Counted from the stretch's first letter, positions 18,887 through 27,537 are shown. The stretch is DNA of 34,693 nucleotides from Pseudomonas citrullilanati (GCF_030580855.1 NZ_JAUQOP010000050.1:1-34693); one strand, 5' to 3'. The notes: generated by a model not told the origin, from the letters alone. Numbers and translations are program-made.

Positions 18887-21087
18887 TGAATGCTCCGAGC
18901 AAATCCATAGGGCAGCCGCTGGATCGGGTCGATGGCCTGCTCAAGGTCACCGGCCAGGCCCGTTACGCCGGTGAATACCCCGAAGACGGCTTGCTCCACG
19001 GCAGCGTCGTGTCGGCCACGGTCGCCCGTGGCCGGGTGCTGCGCATCGATGCCTCCCGCGCCTTGGCGCTGCCCGGCGTCGTCGCGGTCATCGACCACAC
19101 CAACCGGCCGAGGATCGCCAGCTACGATGAGCCCTACCAGGACGCCGACGCGGCGGACGGCTCGCCCTTCCGGCCGTTGTACAACGACGAGGTGCTCTAC
19201 AACGGCCAGCCACTGGCCCTGGTGGTCGCGCAAAACCTCGAACTGGCCCGTTATGCCGGCTCGCTGGTTGAAATCGAATACGAGGTCCGGGACCATCAGA
19301 CCGACCTGGCCATCCTGCAAAGCGAAGCCCACCCGGCACCGGCCGAATTGCCCAAGCCCCGGGGGAATTTCCAGGGCGAGTACGCGAGTGCGGCGCTCAG
19401 TGTGGATGTGTCCTACAGCACGCCGGTCGAACACCACAACCCGATGGAGCCTCACGCCTCCACGGTGCTGTATCAGCCTGACGGCAGCCTGCACATCCAT
19501 GACAAGACCCAGGGCACGCAGAACTGCCAGGCTTATGTGCAAAACGTGTTCGGCCTGGAAAAAGACCAGGTGCGTGTGTTTGCCGCGTTCGTCGGCGGCG
19601 CCTTCGGTTCCGGCCTGCGGCCGCAGTATCAGTTGGCGTTGGCGGTGATGGCGGCGCTGGCCCTCAAGCGCTCGGTGCGGGTCAGCCTGACCCGCCAGCA
19701 GATGTTCACGTTTGGCTACCGGCCACGCACGTTCCAGCGCCTGCAATTGGGCGCTGCGGCCAATGGGCGGTTGCTGGCGGTGGCGCACAGCGCCGTCGGC
19801 CAGACGTCGCGTTTCGAGGATTTCACCGAGCACGTGGTGGAGTGGAGCGGCATGCTCTATCACTGCGACAACGTCGAGCTGAGCTACAAGCTGGTGCCGC
19901 TGGACGTCTACACCCCGCTGGACATGCGCGCCCCGGGAGCTGCCCTCGGCTTGATCGGCCTGGAGTGCGCCATGGATGAACTGGCCTGCGCCCTGGCCAT
20001 CGATCCCGTGCAGCTGCGCTTGATCAACTACGCCGAGCGCAACGAAAACGAAGGCAAGCCGTATTCCAGCAAGGAACTGCGCGAGTGCTACGCCCAGGGG
20101 GCCCGGCGCTTCGGTTGGGACAAGCGCAACCCCGAGCCGCGCAGCATGCGTGAAGGCCGGCAGCTGGTGGGCTGGGGGATGGCGGGCGGTGTGTGGGAAG
20201 CCATGCAACAGAAGGCCAGCGCCAAGGCGTCCCTCGACGCCACGGGCAAACTGACGGTCAGCAGCGCCACCACGGATATCGGCACCGGCACCTACACGGT
20301 CATGACCCAGATCGCCGCCGAGGCGTCGGGCGTGCCGCTGGAAGACGTCACCTTTGTCCTCGGCGACTCATCGCTGCCGACCGCGCCGTTGCAAGGCGGA
20401 TCGTTCACCGTGTCATCGGTGGGCACCGCCGTGCAGCAGGCCTGCGAGGCGCTGAAGGAAAAACTGCTGGCGGTGGCCTGGCAGACCTGTCCGGACTTCA
20501 GCGGCGCCACCCTGGAGCAGGTGACCTTTGCCGAGGGGCAACTGCGTTTTGGCGAGGCCCGCGTCGACTTGGCGGAATTGGCCGGCAAAAGCGCGGAGAT
20601 TCCCGTGCAGGCCCAAGTCACCGCCGAGCCGGATGAAAAGCGCAAGGCCTATGCCACCGCGACGCACTCGGCCGTGTTCGTCGAAGTCCGGGTGGACGAG
20701 GACCTGGGCACGGTGAAGGTCAGCCGGGTGGTCAGCGCCATCGCGGCCGGGCGGGTGGTCAACCCGAAGACCGCGCGCAGCCAGATCCTCGGCGGCGTGG
20801 TCTGGGGGATCGGCATGGCCTTGCACGAGGAAACGCTCACCGACCATGCCCTGGGTCGCCACATGAACCACAGCCTGGCCGAGTATCACCTGCCGGTGAA
20901 CGCCGATATCGGTGACATCGAGGTGATCTTCGTCGACGAACACGACGAGATCGTCAACGCGCTCGGCTCCAAAGGCGTCGGGGAGATCGGTATCGTCGGC
21001 GTGGCGGCGGCCGTGGCGAATGCGATTTACCACGCCACCGGCAAGCGGGTGCGGGATTTCCCCATCACCCTCGATACGTTGCTCTAA
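18886..21087 (+). CDS. Molybdenum-binding large subunit (PaoC-like aldehyde oxidoreductase)
   Basis: This 733-residue catalytic subunit of the xanthine oxidase family is close in length to E. coli PaoC (about 732). Its N-terminal domain starts with GQPLDRVDGLLKVTGQARYAGE. The molybdopterin-binding region includes GGAFGSGL and the substrate-side Arg in MRAPGAALGLIG. The base-catalytic Glu lies in KGVGEIGIVG at about residue 700. The resemblance of the set to PaoABC suggests oxidation of aromatic or other aldehydes to acids. Purine or N-heterocycle hydroxylation is less likely but not excluded. No XdhC/PaoD-like cofactor-insertion chaperone is encoded next to it. Its TAA overlaps the stop of the convergent MFS gene. 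Confidence 0.92.
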   Translation: MNAPSKSIGQPLDRVDGLLKVTGQARYAGEYPEDGLLHGSVVSATVARGRVLRIDASRALALPGVVAVIDHTNRPRIASYDEPYQDADAADGSPFRPLYNDEVLYNGQPLALVVAQNLELARYAGSLVEIEYEVRDHQTDLAILQSEAHPAPAELPKPRGNFQGEYASAALSVDVSYSTPVEHHNPMEPHASTVLYQPDGSLHIHDKTQGTQNCQAYVQNVFGLEKDQVRVFAAFVGGAFGSGLRPQYQLALAVMAALALKRSVRVSLTRQQMFTFGYRPRTFQRLQLGAAANGRLLAVAHSAVGQTSRFEDFTEHVVEWSGMLYHCDNVELSYKLVPLDVYTPLDMRAPGAALGLIGLECAMDELACALAIDPVQLRLINYAERNENEGKPYSSKELRECYAQGARRFGWDKRNPEPRSMREGRQLVGWGMAGGVWEAMQQKASAKASLDATGKLTVSSATTDIGTGTYTVMTQIAAEASGVPLEDVTFVLGDSSLPTAPLQGGSFTVSSVGTAVQQACEALKEKLLAVAWQTCPDFSGATLEQVTFAEGQLRFGEARVDLAELAGKSAEIPVQAQVTAEPDEKRKAYATATHSAVFVEVRVDEDLGTVKVSRVVSAIAAGRVVNPKTARSQILGGVVWGIGMALHEETLTDHALGRHMNHSLAEYHLPVNADIGDIEVIFVDEHDEIVNALGSKGVGEIGIVGVAAAVANAIYHATGKRVRDFPITLDTLL

Positions 21088-22322
21088 GGGGTCGTCTCGC
21101 CAACCGGCTCGTGCATCCGGTCGCGCTGGGCCAGGGTCGGGAACAGCTTGATCCAGACCCCGGTCACCAGCAGCGTGCCGACACCGCCCATGACCACCGC
21201 CGGCACCGTGCCGAACCAGTGGGCGGTGAGGCCGGACTCGAACTCGCCCAACTGGTTCGAAGCGCCGATGAACAGGCCGTTCACCGCGCTGACGCGGCCG
21301 CGCATTTCGTCCGGTGTTTCCAACTGCACGAAGGACGCGCGGATGACCATGCTGATCATGTCCGCCGCCCCCAGCACCACCAGCACCGCCAGGGAAAACC
21401 AGAACGAGGTGGAGAGGCCGAAGGCGATGGTGGCGACGCCGAACACGCCCACGGCGGTGAACATCACCCGGCCGACCTTGCGCTCCACGGCAAACCGCGC
21501 CAACCACAACGACATCAGCAGGGCCCCGACGGCGGGCGCCGAGCGCAACAGGCCCAGGCCCCAGGGACCGGTGAGCAGGATGTCCTTGGCGAACACCGGC
21601 AACAGCGCCGTCGCACCGCCGAGCAACACCGCGAACAGGTCCAGGGAAATCGCCCCGAGGATGTCCGGGCGGCTGCGAATGAAGCGAATCCCGGCCAGCA
21701 ACGAGTCCATCGTCGCCTTGCCTTTGTTCAGCGGGGTTTGCCGGGCCGGGAGATTGAGCATCAGGCAGCAGGCGATGACGTAGAGCAGGACCGTCGGCCC
21801 ATAGACCCAGACGCTGCCGAAGGCATAGAGCAGGCCGCCGAGGGCCGGGGCGACGATGGTGGCCGACTGCTGGGCCGATTGCGCGGCGGCCACGGCCCGG
21901 GGGAACAGCGACGCCGGCACGATGCTGGGCAGCAGCGCCTGGGTGGTCGGCATCTCGAACGAGCGCGCGGCACCGAGCAGGAAGGCGAGGATGAAGATCA
22001 TCTCCCGGCTGACGTTGTCGGTGGCGCTGCCGATCGCCAGCGCCAGGGCGATCATGGCCTGCAGGGACTGGCACAGCGCCGCCACCTTGCGCCGGTCATA
22101 ACGATCAGCCACATGCCCGGTGTGAAGCATGAACAACACCCGCGGCGCGAACTCCACCAACCCCACGAGCCCCAGGTCGAGGACGTTGCCGGTCAATTGA
22201 TAGAGGTTCCAGCCGATGGCCACGGTCAGCATCTGGAAGCCGCTGGCGGTGAAGATCCGGGCCAGCCAGAAGGCAATGAAGGGACGATGGTGACGGAGCA
22301 GCAGCGGCGCTTGGCTGGGCAT
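21084..22322 (-). CDS. MFS transporter, EntS-like (MFS_3) exporter type
   Basis: This 412-residue, 12-helix major facilitator resembles the EntS/MFS_3 group of exporters. It has the N-terminal segment FIAFWLARIFTASGFQMLTVAIGW, motif A as GHVADRYDRRKVAAL (about 68-82), and a central conserved segment RSRPDILGAISLDLFAVLLGGATALLPVFAKDIL in the seventh helix area. The group exports siderophores, drugs and metabolites; the cargo here is unknown. It converges on the molybdenum hydroxylase operon, with a 4-bp overlap of stop codons at 21084-21087, so it is not part of that operon. About 115 bp of unremarkable upstream sequence precede the repeat at 22434. Confidence 0.9.
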   Translation of the reverse strand: MPSQAPLLLRHHRPFIAFWLARIFTASGFQMLTVAIGWNLYQLTGNVLDLGLVGLVEFAPRVLFMLHTGHVADRYDRRKVAALCQSLQAMIALALAIGSATDNVSREMIFILAFLLGAARSFEMPTTQALLPSIVPASLFPRAVAAAQSAQQSATIVAPALGGLLYAFGSVWVYGPTVLLYVIACCLMLNLPARQTPLNKGKATMDSLLAGIRFIRSRPDILGAISLDLFAVLLGGATALLPVFAKDILLTGPWGLGLLRSAPAVGALLMSLWLARFAVERKVGRVMFTAVGVFGVATIAFGLSTSFWFSLAVLVVLGAADMISMVIRASFVQLETPDEMRGRVSAVNGLFIGASNQLGEFESGLTAHWFGTVPAVVMGGVGTLLVTGVWIKLFPTLAQRDRMHEPVGETTP

Positions 22323-22433
22323 CTGGAAACGGTCCGGTGATGAAGGTCACGAGATTATCACCGAGCTGTAACCAGAAGTTGCGGTGGTGGGAAAAATAGT
22401 TAGCCAAACATCGATTTCGGCCTCAAGGGCATC

Positions 22434-22562
22434 TGTGGCGAGGGGATTCATCCCCGCTCTGTGGGAGCAAAGCTTGCTCGCGAAACAGTCATCGCGATCC
22501 CAGGAACACCCTGTCGCCTTCGTCGCGGGCAAGCCTTGCTCCCACAGAGTGCCCTCGCCACA
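22434..22562. repeat. Family-2 repeat with a family-1 REPIN nested inside
   Basis: The outer arms are TGTGGCGAGGGG (22434) and CCCTCGCCACA (ending 22562), as in the family-2 repeats at 17102 and 33095. Between them sits a complete family-1 REPIN (22458-22548), with CTGTGGGAGCAAAGCTTGC on the left and GGCAAGCCTTGCTCCCACAG on the right. The family-2 interior (GGGCTGC stems) is missing, as if the second element had replaced or split it. It lies between the MFS gene and the cioAB promoter. Confidence 0.75.
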
Positions 22563-22671
22563 AGAGGTTTGTGCGGGCGACCTGCTCCTGCATTCGCACT
22601 GAGTCAACCTGTCACGCGACAAAAGACCACGCCGTCCATCGGCAATAATGGGACTACTCTTTGAACATTGC

Positions 22672-22685
22672 TTGATCCAGATCAA
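22672..22685. promoter_or_regulatory. ANR/FNR box upstream of cioAB
   Basis: TTGATCCAGATCAA is a perfect match to the ANR/FNR consensus TTGAT-N4-ATCAA. It lies 155 bp before the cioA ATG. In P. aeruginosa ANR lowers cio expression when oxygen is scarce, so a site here fits known regulation. Repression is the likelier reading, but the transcription start is not visible, so activation cannot be ruled out. Confidence 0.8.
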
Positions 22686-22839
22686 TACCCTGCCGGGTGC
22701 TGGGCTGGCGGCCATCCGGCCAGAATCCTGCGTTGTGACGGTTTAAAAAGAACGATTTGAAAAACATCGCACTCCATATCCCTGGAGGCGGTGATGCAAG
22801 CCCCGCCCGCAGCCGGTTTTACCTGACAGAGGAAGACTT

Positions 22840-24279
22840 ATGTTCGGTTTGGAGGCGCTCGATCTCGCCCGAATCCAGTTCGCGTTCACCATCTCGTTCC
22901 ACATCCTGTTCCCGGCCATCACCATCGGCCTGGCGAGCTACCTGGCGGTGCTCGAAGGCCTGTGGCTCAAGACCCGAGACGACACCTACCGTGACCTGTA
23001 CCACTTCTGGTCGAAGATCTTTGCCGTCAACTTCGGCATGGGCGTGGTGTCCGGGTTGGTCATGGCCTATCAGTTCGGCACCAACTGGAGCCGGTTCTCG
23101 GACTTCGCCGGTGCAGTCACCGGGCCCTTGCTGACCTACGAGGTGCTCACGGCCTTCTTCCTCGAAGCGGGTTTCCTCGGCGTGATGCTGTTCGGCTGGA
23201 ACCGCGTCGGCCGTGGCCTGCACTTCTTTTCCACGGTCATGGTGGCGATCGGCACGCTGATTTCGACGTTCTGGATCCTGTCTTCCAACAGCTGGATGCA
23301 GACCCCGCAGGGCTACGAGATCGTCGACGGCCGGGTGATCCCGGTGGACTGGCTGGCCGTGGTGTTCAACCCTTCGTTCCCTTATCGCCTGCTGCACATG
23401 TCGACCGCGGCGTTTGTCGCCACGGCGTTCTTCGTCGGCTCGTCGGCGGCCTGGCATTTGCTGCGCGGGCGTGACACCCCGGCGATCCGCCGCATGTTGT
23501 CGATGGCAATGTGGATGGCCTTGCTGGTGGCGCCGATCCAGGCGGTCATCGGTGACTTCCATGGCCTCAACACCCTCAAGCACCAGCCGGCGAAGATCGC
23601 CGCCATCGAAGGCCACTGGGAAAACGTCGGCAACGAGCCCACCCCGCTGATCCTGTTCGGGCTGCCGGACATGAAGGCGGAGAAGACCCGCTTCGCCGTG
23701 GAAATTCCCTACCTGGGCAGCCTGATCCTGACCCACAGCCTGGACAAGCAGGTGCCGGCGCTCAAGGAATTCCCGCCGCAGGATCGCCCCAACTCGACCA
23801 TCGTGTTCTGGTCGTTCCGCGTGATGGTGGGCCTGGGCCTGCTGATGATCTTCACCGGCCTGTGCAGCCTGTGGCTGCGTCGCAACGACCGGCTCTACCA
23901 GTCCCGTCCGTTCCTGCACATGGTGCTGTGGATGGGACCGTCGGGGTTGATCGCGATCCTGGCGGGCTGGTTCACCACCGAGATCGGCCGCCAACCGTGG
24001 GTCGTCTATGGCCTGATGCGCACCGCCGATGCCTCGTCCGGCCACAGCGTCGCGCAGATGAGCATCACCCTGGTGCTGTTCGTCGTGGTGTATTTCGCCC
24101 TGTTCGGCGCGGGGCTGAGCTACATGATGCGCCTGGTGCGCAAGGGGCCGGAGGCCCAAGAAGCCGAGCCGAGCGATGGTGGCCCAGGCCAGAAACGCAC
24201 CCCGGCCCGGCCATTGTCGGCCGCCAACGAAGGCGACGACGAAACGGACCACAACGACCGCTCGAACAAGGGGAATTGA
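22840..24279 (+). CDS. cioA: Cyanide-insensitive quinol oxidase subunit I (bd-type, short Q-loop)
   Basis: CioA is the haem-bearing subunit of the bd-type oxidase that reduces O2 with ubiquinol in the inner membrane and tolerates cyanide. The 479 residues include nine or so hydrophobic helices. The high-spin haem ligand is H21 (ISFHILFPAI) and the low-spin haem His is H186 (RLLHMSTA). The conserved EVLTAFFLEAGFLG (101-114) holds the acidic residues of the proton path. The Q-loop is short, as in the CIO group, and the protein ends in a charged, Gly/Glu/Asp-rich cytoplasmic tail of about 45 residues. GAGGAAG precedes the ATG. An ANR box lies upstream. Confidence 0.95.
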   Translation: MFGLEALDLARIQFAFTISFHILFPAITIGLASYLAVLEGLWLKTRDDTYRDLYHFWSKIFAVNFGMGVVSGLVMAYQFGTNWSRFSDFAGAVTGPLLTYEVLTAFFLEAGFLGVMLFGWNRVGRGLHFFSTVMVAIGTLISTFWILSSNSWMQTPQGYEIVDGRVIPVDWLAVVFNPSFPYRLLHMSTAAFVATAFFVGSSAAWHLLRGRDTPAIRRMLSMAMWMALLVAPIQAVIGDFHGLNTLKHQPAKIAAIEGHWENVGNEPTPLILFGLPDMKAEKTRFAVEIPYLGSLILTHSLDKQVPALKEFPPQDRPNSTIVFWSFRVMVGLGLLMIFTGLCSLWLRRNDRLYQSRPFLHMVLWMGPSGLIAILAGWFTTEIGRQPWVVYGLMRTADASSGHSVAQMSITLVLFVVVYFALFGAGLSYMMRLVRKGPEAQEAEPSDGGPGQKRTPARPLSAANEGDDETDHNDRSNKGN

Positions 24280-24282
24280 ACC

Positions 24283-25290
24283 ATGGGTATTGATCTTCCG
24301 CTGATCTGGGCCGTGGTCATCATCTTCGGCATCATGATGTACGTGATCATGGACGGTTTCGACCTGGGGATCGGCATTCTCTTCCCCTTCATCAAGGGCG
24401 AGCGCGACCGTGACGTGATGATGAACACCGTCGCGCCGGTCTGGGACGGCAACGAGACCTGGCTGGTGCTGGGCGGTGCCGGCCTGTTCGGGGCCTTTCC
24501 GCTGGCGTACTCGGTGGTACTGTCGGCGCTGTACCTGCCGCTGATCCTGATGCTCATCGGCCTTATCTTCCGCGGCGTGGCCTTCGAGTTCCGCTTCAAG
24601 GCCAAGGCGCACAAGCGACACCTGTGGGACAAGGCCTTCATCGGCGGCTCGCTGACGGCGACCTTCTTCCAGGGGGTGGCGCTGGGGGCGTTCATCGACG
24701 GCTTCGAAGTGGTCAACCGCCAGTTCGCCGGCGGGTCCCTGGATTGGTTCACGCCGTTCACGGTGTTCTGCGGCCTGGCCTTGATCGCCGCCTACGCCTT
24801 GCTTGGCTGCACCTGGCTGATCATGAAGACCGAAGGCAAGTTGCAGGAGCAGATGCATGACCTGGCCAGGCCGCTGGCGTTCGTGGTGCTGGCGGTGATC
24901 GGCATCGTCAGCCTCTGGACCCCGCTGGCCCATGCCGACATCGCCGCGCGCTGGTTCACCCTGCCGAACCTGTTCTGGTTCCTGCCGGTGCCGATCCTCG
25001 TGCTGGTGACCATGTACGGGCTGTTCCGCGCGGTGGCCCGCAACGCCCACTACACGCCTTTCATCCTGACGCTGGTGCTGATCTTCCTCGGCTACAGCGG
25101 GTTGGGCATCAGCCTGTGGCCGAACATCGTGCCACCGTCCATTTCGATCTGGGACGCCGCCTCACCGCCCCAGAGCCAGGGTTTCATGCTGGTCGGCACG
25201 TTGTTCATCATTCCGTTGATCCTGGTGTACACCTTCTGGAGCTACTACGTGTTCCGCGGCAAGGTGACCCATGACGATGGCTACCATTGA
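24283..25290 (+). CDS. cioB: Cyanide-insensitive quinol oxidase subunit II
   Basis: CioB is the non-catalytic membrane partner of CioA; the 335 residues form about eight or nine helices. Family landmarks are the N-terminal YVIMDGFDLGIGILFPF (20-36), NTVAPVWDGNETWLVLGGAGLFGAFP near residues 47-72, and a C-terminal GTLFIIPLILVYTFWSYYVFRGKV. The start is 3 bp after the cioA stop with a GGGGAATTGAACC leader, so the two are one operon. The DUF2474 gene follows within about 20 bp. Confidence 0.95.
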   Translation: MGIDLPLIWAVVIIFGIMMYVIMDGFDLGIGILFPFIKGERDRDVMMNTVAPVWDGNETWLVLGGAGLFGAFPLAYSVVLSALYLPLILMLIGLIFRGVAFEFRFKAKAHKRHLWDKAFIGGSLTATFFQGVALGAFIDGFEVVNRQFAGGSLDWFTPFTVFCGLALIAAYALLGCTWLIMKTEGKLQEQMHDLARPLAFVVLAVIGIVSLWTPLAHADIAARWFTLPNLFWFLPVPILVLVTMYGLFRAVARNAHYTPFILTLVLIFLGYSGLGISLWPNIVPPSISIWDAASPPQSQGFMLVGTLFIIPLILVYTFWSYYVFRGKVTHDDGYH

Positions 25291-25310
25291 CCGACCTGCG
25301 GGGCATGCAC

Positions 25311-25475
25311 ATGGGCAAACCTGACTTGAAGGACATCGAGGCCGCCGAGCGCAAGCCCTTGTGGCAGCGGCTGGGCTGGCTGGCCATGATCTGGGCGGGC
25401 AGCGTGCTGGCGCTGTTCATCGTGGCCAGCCTGATGCGGATGTTCATGAACGCCGCTGGCTTGACCACCCACTGA
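25311..25475 (+). CDS. DUF2474 small membrane protein, probable CIO accessory subunit
   Basis: This 54-residue protein has a charged N-terminus (MGKPDLKDIEAAERKPLWQR) and one membrane helix at about 22-44 (WLAMIWAGSVLALFIVASLM). DUF2474 proteins are encoded beside cioAB in many Pseudomonas. By analogy with CydX of E. coli they may stabilise the oxidase, which is inference. I start at the ATG at 25311 with GGGG eight bases upstream; an ATG at 25305 is an alternative. It is the third gene of the operon, converging on rlmG with 41 bp between stops. Confidence 0.85.
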   Translation: MGKPDLKDIEAAERKPLWQRLGWLAMIWAGSVLALFIVASLMRMFMNAAGLTTH

Positions 25476-25516
25476 TTGGCGGGTGGAAGCACGGTGGCGC
25501 CCAAGGCACAGGCGGG

Positions 25517-26641
25517 TTACTTGCGGGCCTTGAGAATGACGAACTTCGGCGTCGCGGCCACTTGCTCGACGCCCCGGAACAGCCGGGCCAGCTTGCTGTG
25601 GTAGCCCAGGTGCCGGTTGCCGACGATGTACAGGGCGCCGCCGACGACCAACGCTTCGCGCGCCTGCTGGAACATCCGCCATGCGAGGAAATCCCCCACC
25701 ACCTGCTGCTGGTGGAACGGTGGGTTGCACAGCACCACGTCCAGCGACTGCGCCGGTTGCCCGGCGAGTCCGTCGCCGGCCCGTAGCGTCACCTCGCGAT
25801 CGCCCAGGGCGGCGGCCCAGTTCTCGGCGGCCGATTGCACGGCCATGTACGACTCATCCACCAAGGTGTAGCGGGCCTCTGGGTTCTGCAGGGCGCTGGC
25901 GATGGCCAGCACGCCGTTGCCACAGCCCAGGTCCGCGACCTCGACCGCACCGAGGTTCCTGGGCAGGTGTGGCAGGAAGGCCCGGGTGCCGATGTCCAGG
26001 CCTTCGCGGCAGAACACGTTGGCGTGGTTGCGCAGTTCGATTCGGGGTTCGTCCAGCCAGTAGCGGGTGGGATAGGGCGACAGGGCCGGCGTCTTGGCTT
26101 CCGGCGTGGTGATCAGCAGGCGGGCTTTTTTCACCGCCAGGGAGGCTTGCACCGGACCGACGTAGCGCTCCAGCAAGTCGCCGGCGGCGCGGGGCAGGTG
26201 CTTGACCATGGCCCCGGCAATCACCTGGGCGCCCGGGGCCAGTTGGCCTTGCAGGCGAATCAGTTGTTCTTCCAGCAGCGCCAGGGTTTTCGGCACCTTG
26301 ACCAGCACGCGGTCGAAGGGGCCGGCCAACGGTTCGCTGGCGGGCACGGTGGGCACCGCATCGAAGGGCCGGCCGTTGCGTACCAGGTTTTTTTCCAGTG
26401 CCTGGAAGGCCAGGAACGAGTCGCCGCTGCTGCTCACGTCCACCTTGCCGGCCAGGCTGGCGGCCAGGGCACCGAAGCCGTCATTGAGTACCAGGACCCG
26501 GGTCTGCGCGGCCGGTTGTTGTTCAGCCAGGTGGGCGAGCAGGTATTCATCGGCCGCGTCGAAGGCTTGCAGGGGTTCGTTCTGCTGTTCGGGCTGGCGG
26601 ATCAGGTCTAGTTGGGCGAAAGGGCTGTCAAGCAGGGGCAT
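25517..26641 (-). CDS. rlmG: 23S rRNA (guanine-1835-N2)-methyltransferase
   Basis: This 374-residue two-domain enzyme belongs to the RlmG/RsmC group, which methylates an exocyclic amine of guanine in rRNA. The N-terminal half is a degenerate, non-catalytic methyltransferase-like domain that begins with FAQLDLIRQPEQQNEPLQAFDAADEYLL, a segment typical of RlmG rather than RsmC. The C-terminal half (from about 190) binds S-adenosylmethionine at VADLGCGNGVLAIASAL and has the catalytic NPPFHQQ motif. The start at 26641 (MPLLDSPFAQL) matches the usual N-terminus. The frame stays open upstream, but that part is not protein-like. The neighbouring order cioAB / rlmG / luxR solo / fpr / mscL resembles P. 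putida as I recall it. Confidence 0.92.
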   Translation of the reverse strand: MPLLDSPFAQLDLIRQPEQQNEPLQAFDAADEYLLAHLAEQQPAAQTRVLVLNDGFGALAASLAGKVDVSSSGDSFLAFQALEKNLVRNGRPFDAVPTVPASEPLAGPFDRVLVKVPKTLALLEEQLIRLQGQLAPGAQVIAGAMVKHLPRAAGDLLERYVGPVQASLAVKKARLLITTPEAKTPALSPYPTRYWLDEPRIELRNHANVFCREGLDIGTRAFLPHLPRNLGAVEVADLGCGNGVLAIASALQNPEARYTLVDESYMAVQSAAENWAAALGDREVTLRAGDGLAGQPAQSLDVVLCNPPFHQQQVVGDFLAWRMFQQAREALVVGGALYIVGNRHLGYHSKLARLFRGVEQVAATPKFVILKARK

Positions 26642-26823
26642 GGCTGGGACTCTGGATATCGATGAATGTCCCGCTGCCTGGAGATAGGAGTCTGTGCGGG
26701 ACCGCCTGAATGAACTTCGTCGTGCAGAGGGCGCGGCATCATTCAAGTGGAACCGTAAATGGTACGTTTTTTTGCCTCGTATTACCCGCGGGTTTTTCCT
26801 GGCCGGTCAAGCCACACCACACA

Positions 26824-27537
26824 TCAGATCACGTGAATGTGTGCGGCCTTGGCGACTGCCGAAATCTTGTTGCTGACGTTCAGCTTGCGCATGCAACTGC
26901 ACACATGGAAATTCACGGTACGTTCGGAAAGGCAAAGGATCCTGCCCACCTCCGACGCGGTCTTGCCTTCGGCAGACCACTTCAACACTTCGATCTCCCT
27001 GGGCGACAGGTGCACGCTCGGCTTGCTGTTGACGCTGTCGGCCAACTTCTTGCAGGCCAGCGCATGCAGCCGCTGGCTGGCGAAGATCGCGTAGCCGAGG
27101 TTGCCATAATGCTCGTCGATATCGATCGGGTAATGGGACCGTGCCAGGCTGAACAGGCTGCAATGGGTGCCGTGTTCATCGTGGACGGCCTGGGTCCAGC
27201 CATACTTGAGCCCCTGTCGATTAAGTTCGCGCCATAACTTCGGCGCATTGGCGAAGATCGTTTCACTTCACAGGATGGGGAGCATGGATTGATTGCAATG
27301 TGCTACTAACGGGTCCTGCGAGGCATAGCCGTTCTGTTCATAGAACCGGTCCCACCCATAAGGGTAGTTATTGAGGTTGACCTTATTGGTGTGCCTGTCG
27401 GGGCTGCCGTGATAGGTGGCGAATGCACAATATTCAAACCCTTGATTGTTAAAGAAATTCAGGACCAGACGATAAGCCGTCTGCAGATCTTTTTCACAGG
27501 ACAGTTTCCTCAGCTGCAAGTCCTTCCAATTGTCCAT
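26824..27537 (-). pseudogene. ppoR: LuxR solo (PpoR-like) interrupted by an in-frame TGA
   Basis: This is a 238-codon frame of an AHL-responsive LuxR-type regulator with a single stop (TGA, 27270-27268) in the middle; both halves are in the same frame. The N-terminal half has the AHL-pocket residues of TraR numbering, W57 and Y61 (YGWDRFY) and D70-P71 (SQDP), and the TGA falls exactly 14 residues after P71, at the invariant W85. The C-terminal half reads on normally (SETIFANAPKLWREL, then the GerE helix-turn-helix LSPREIEVLKWSAEGKTASEVG). TGG to TGA is a single G-to-A change. GGAGAAAGCG precedes the ATG at 27537. There is no luxI nearby, so it is a solo. The symbol rests on remembered gene order and domain type. 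Confidence 0.85.

Noticed and set aside
18601..20208. 535-codon antisense frame opposite the FAD and Mo subunit genes
   Set aside because: It is a shadow of high-GC third-position bias. It has no ribosome binding site, no domains and biased composition.
22757..22839. Possible leader peptide upstream of cioA starting at TTG
   Set aside because: It uses a poor start without a convincing Shine-Dalgarno sequence, runs into cioA in another frame, and shows no family resemblance.
22819..25050. Very long open frame on the minus strand across cioA and cioB
   Set aside because: It is rich in His, Gln, Arg and Asp with low-complexity runs, has no recognisable domain, and mirrors the codon bias of the two real genes. 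Similar antisense frames lie opposite the Mo subunit, aroE, trmA and radA genes.
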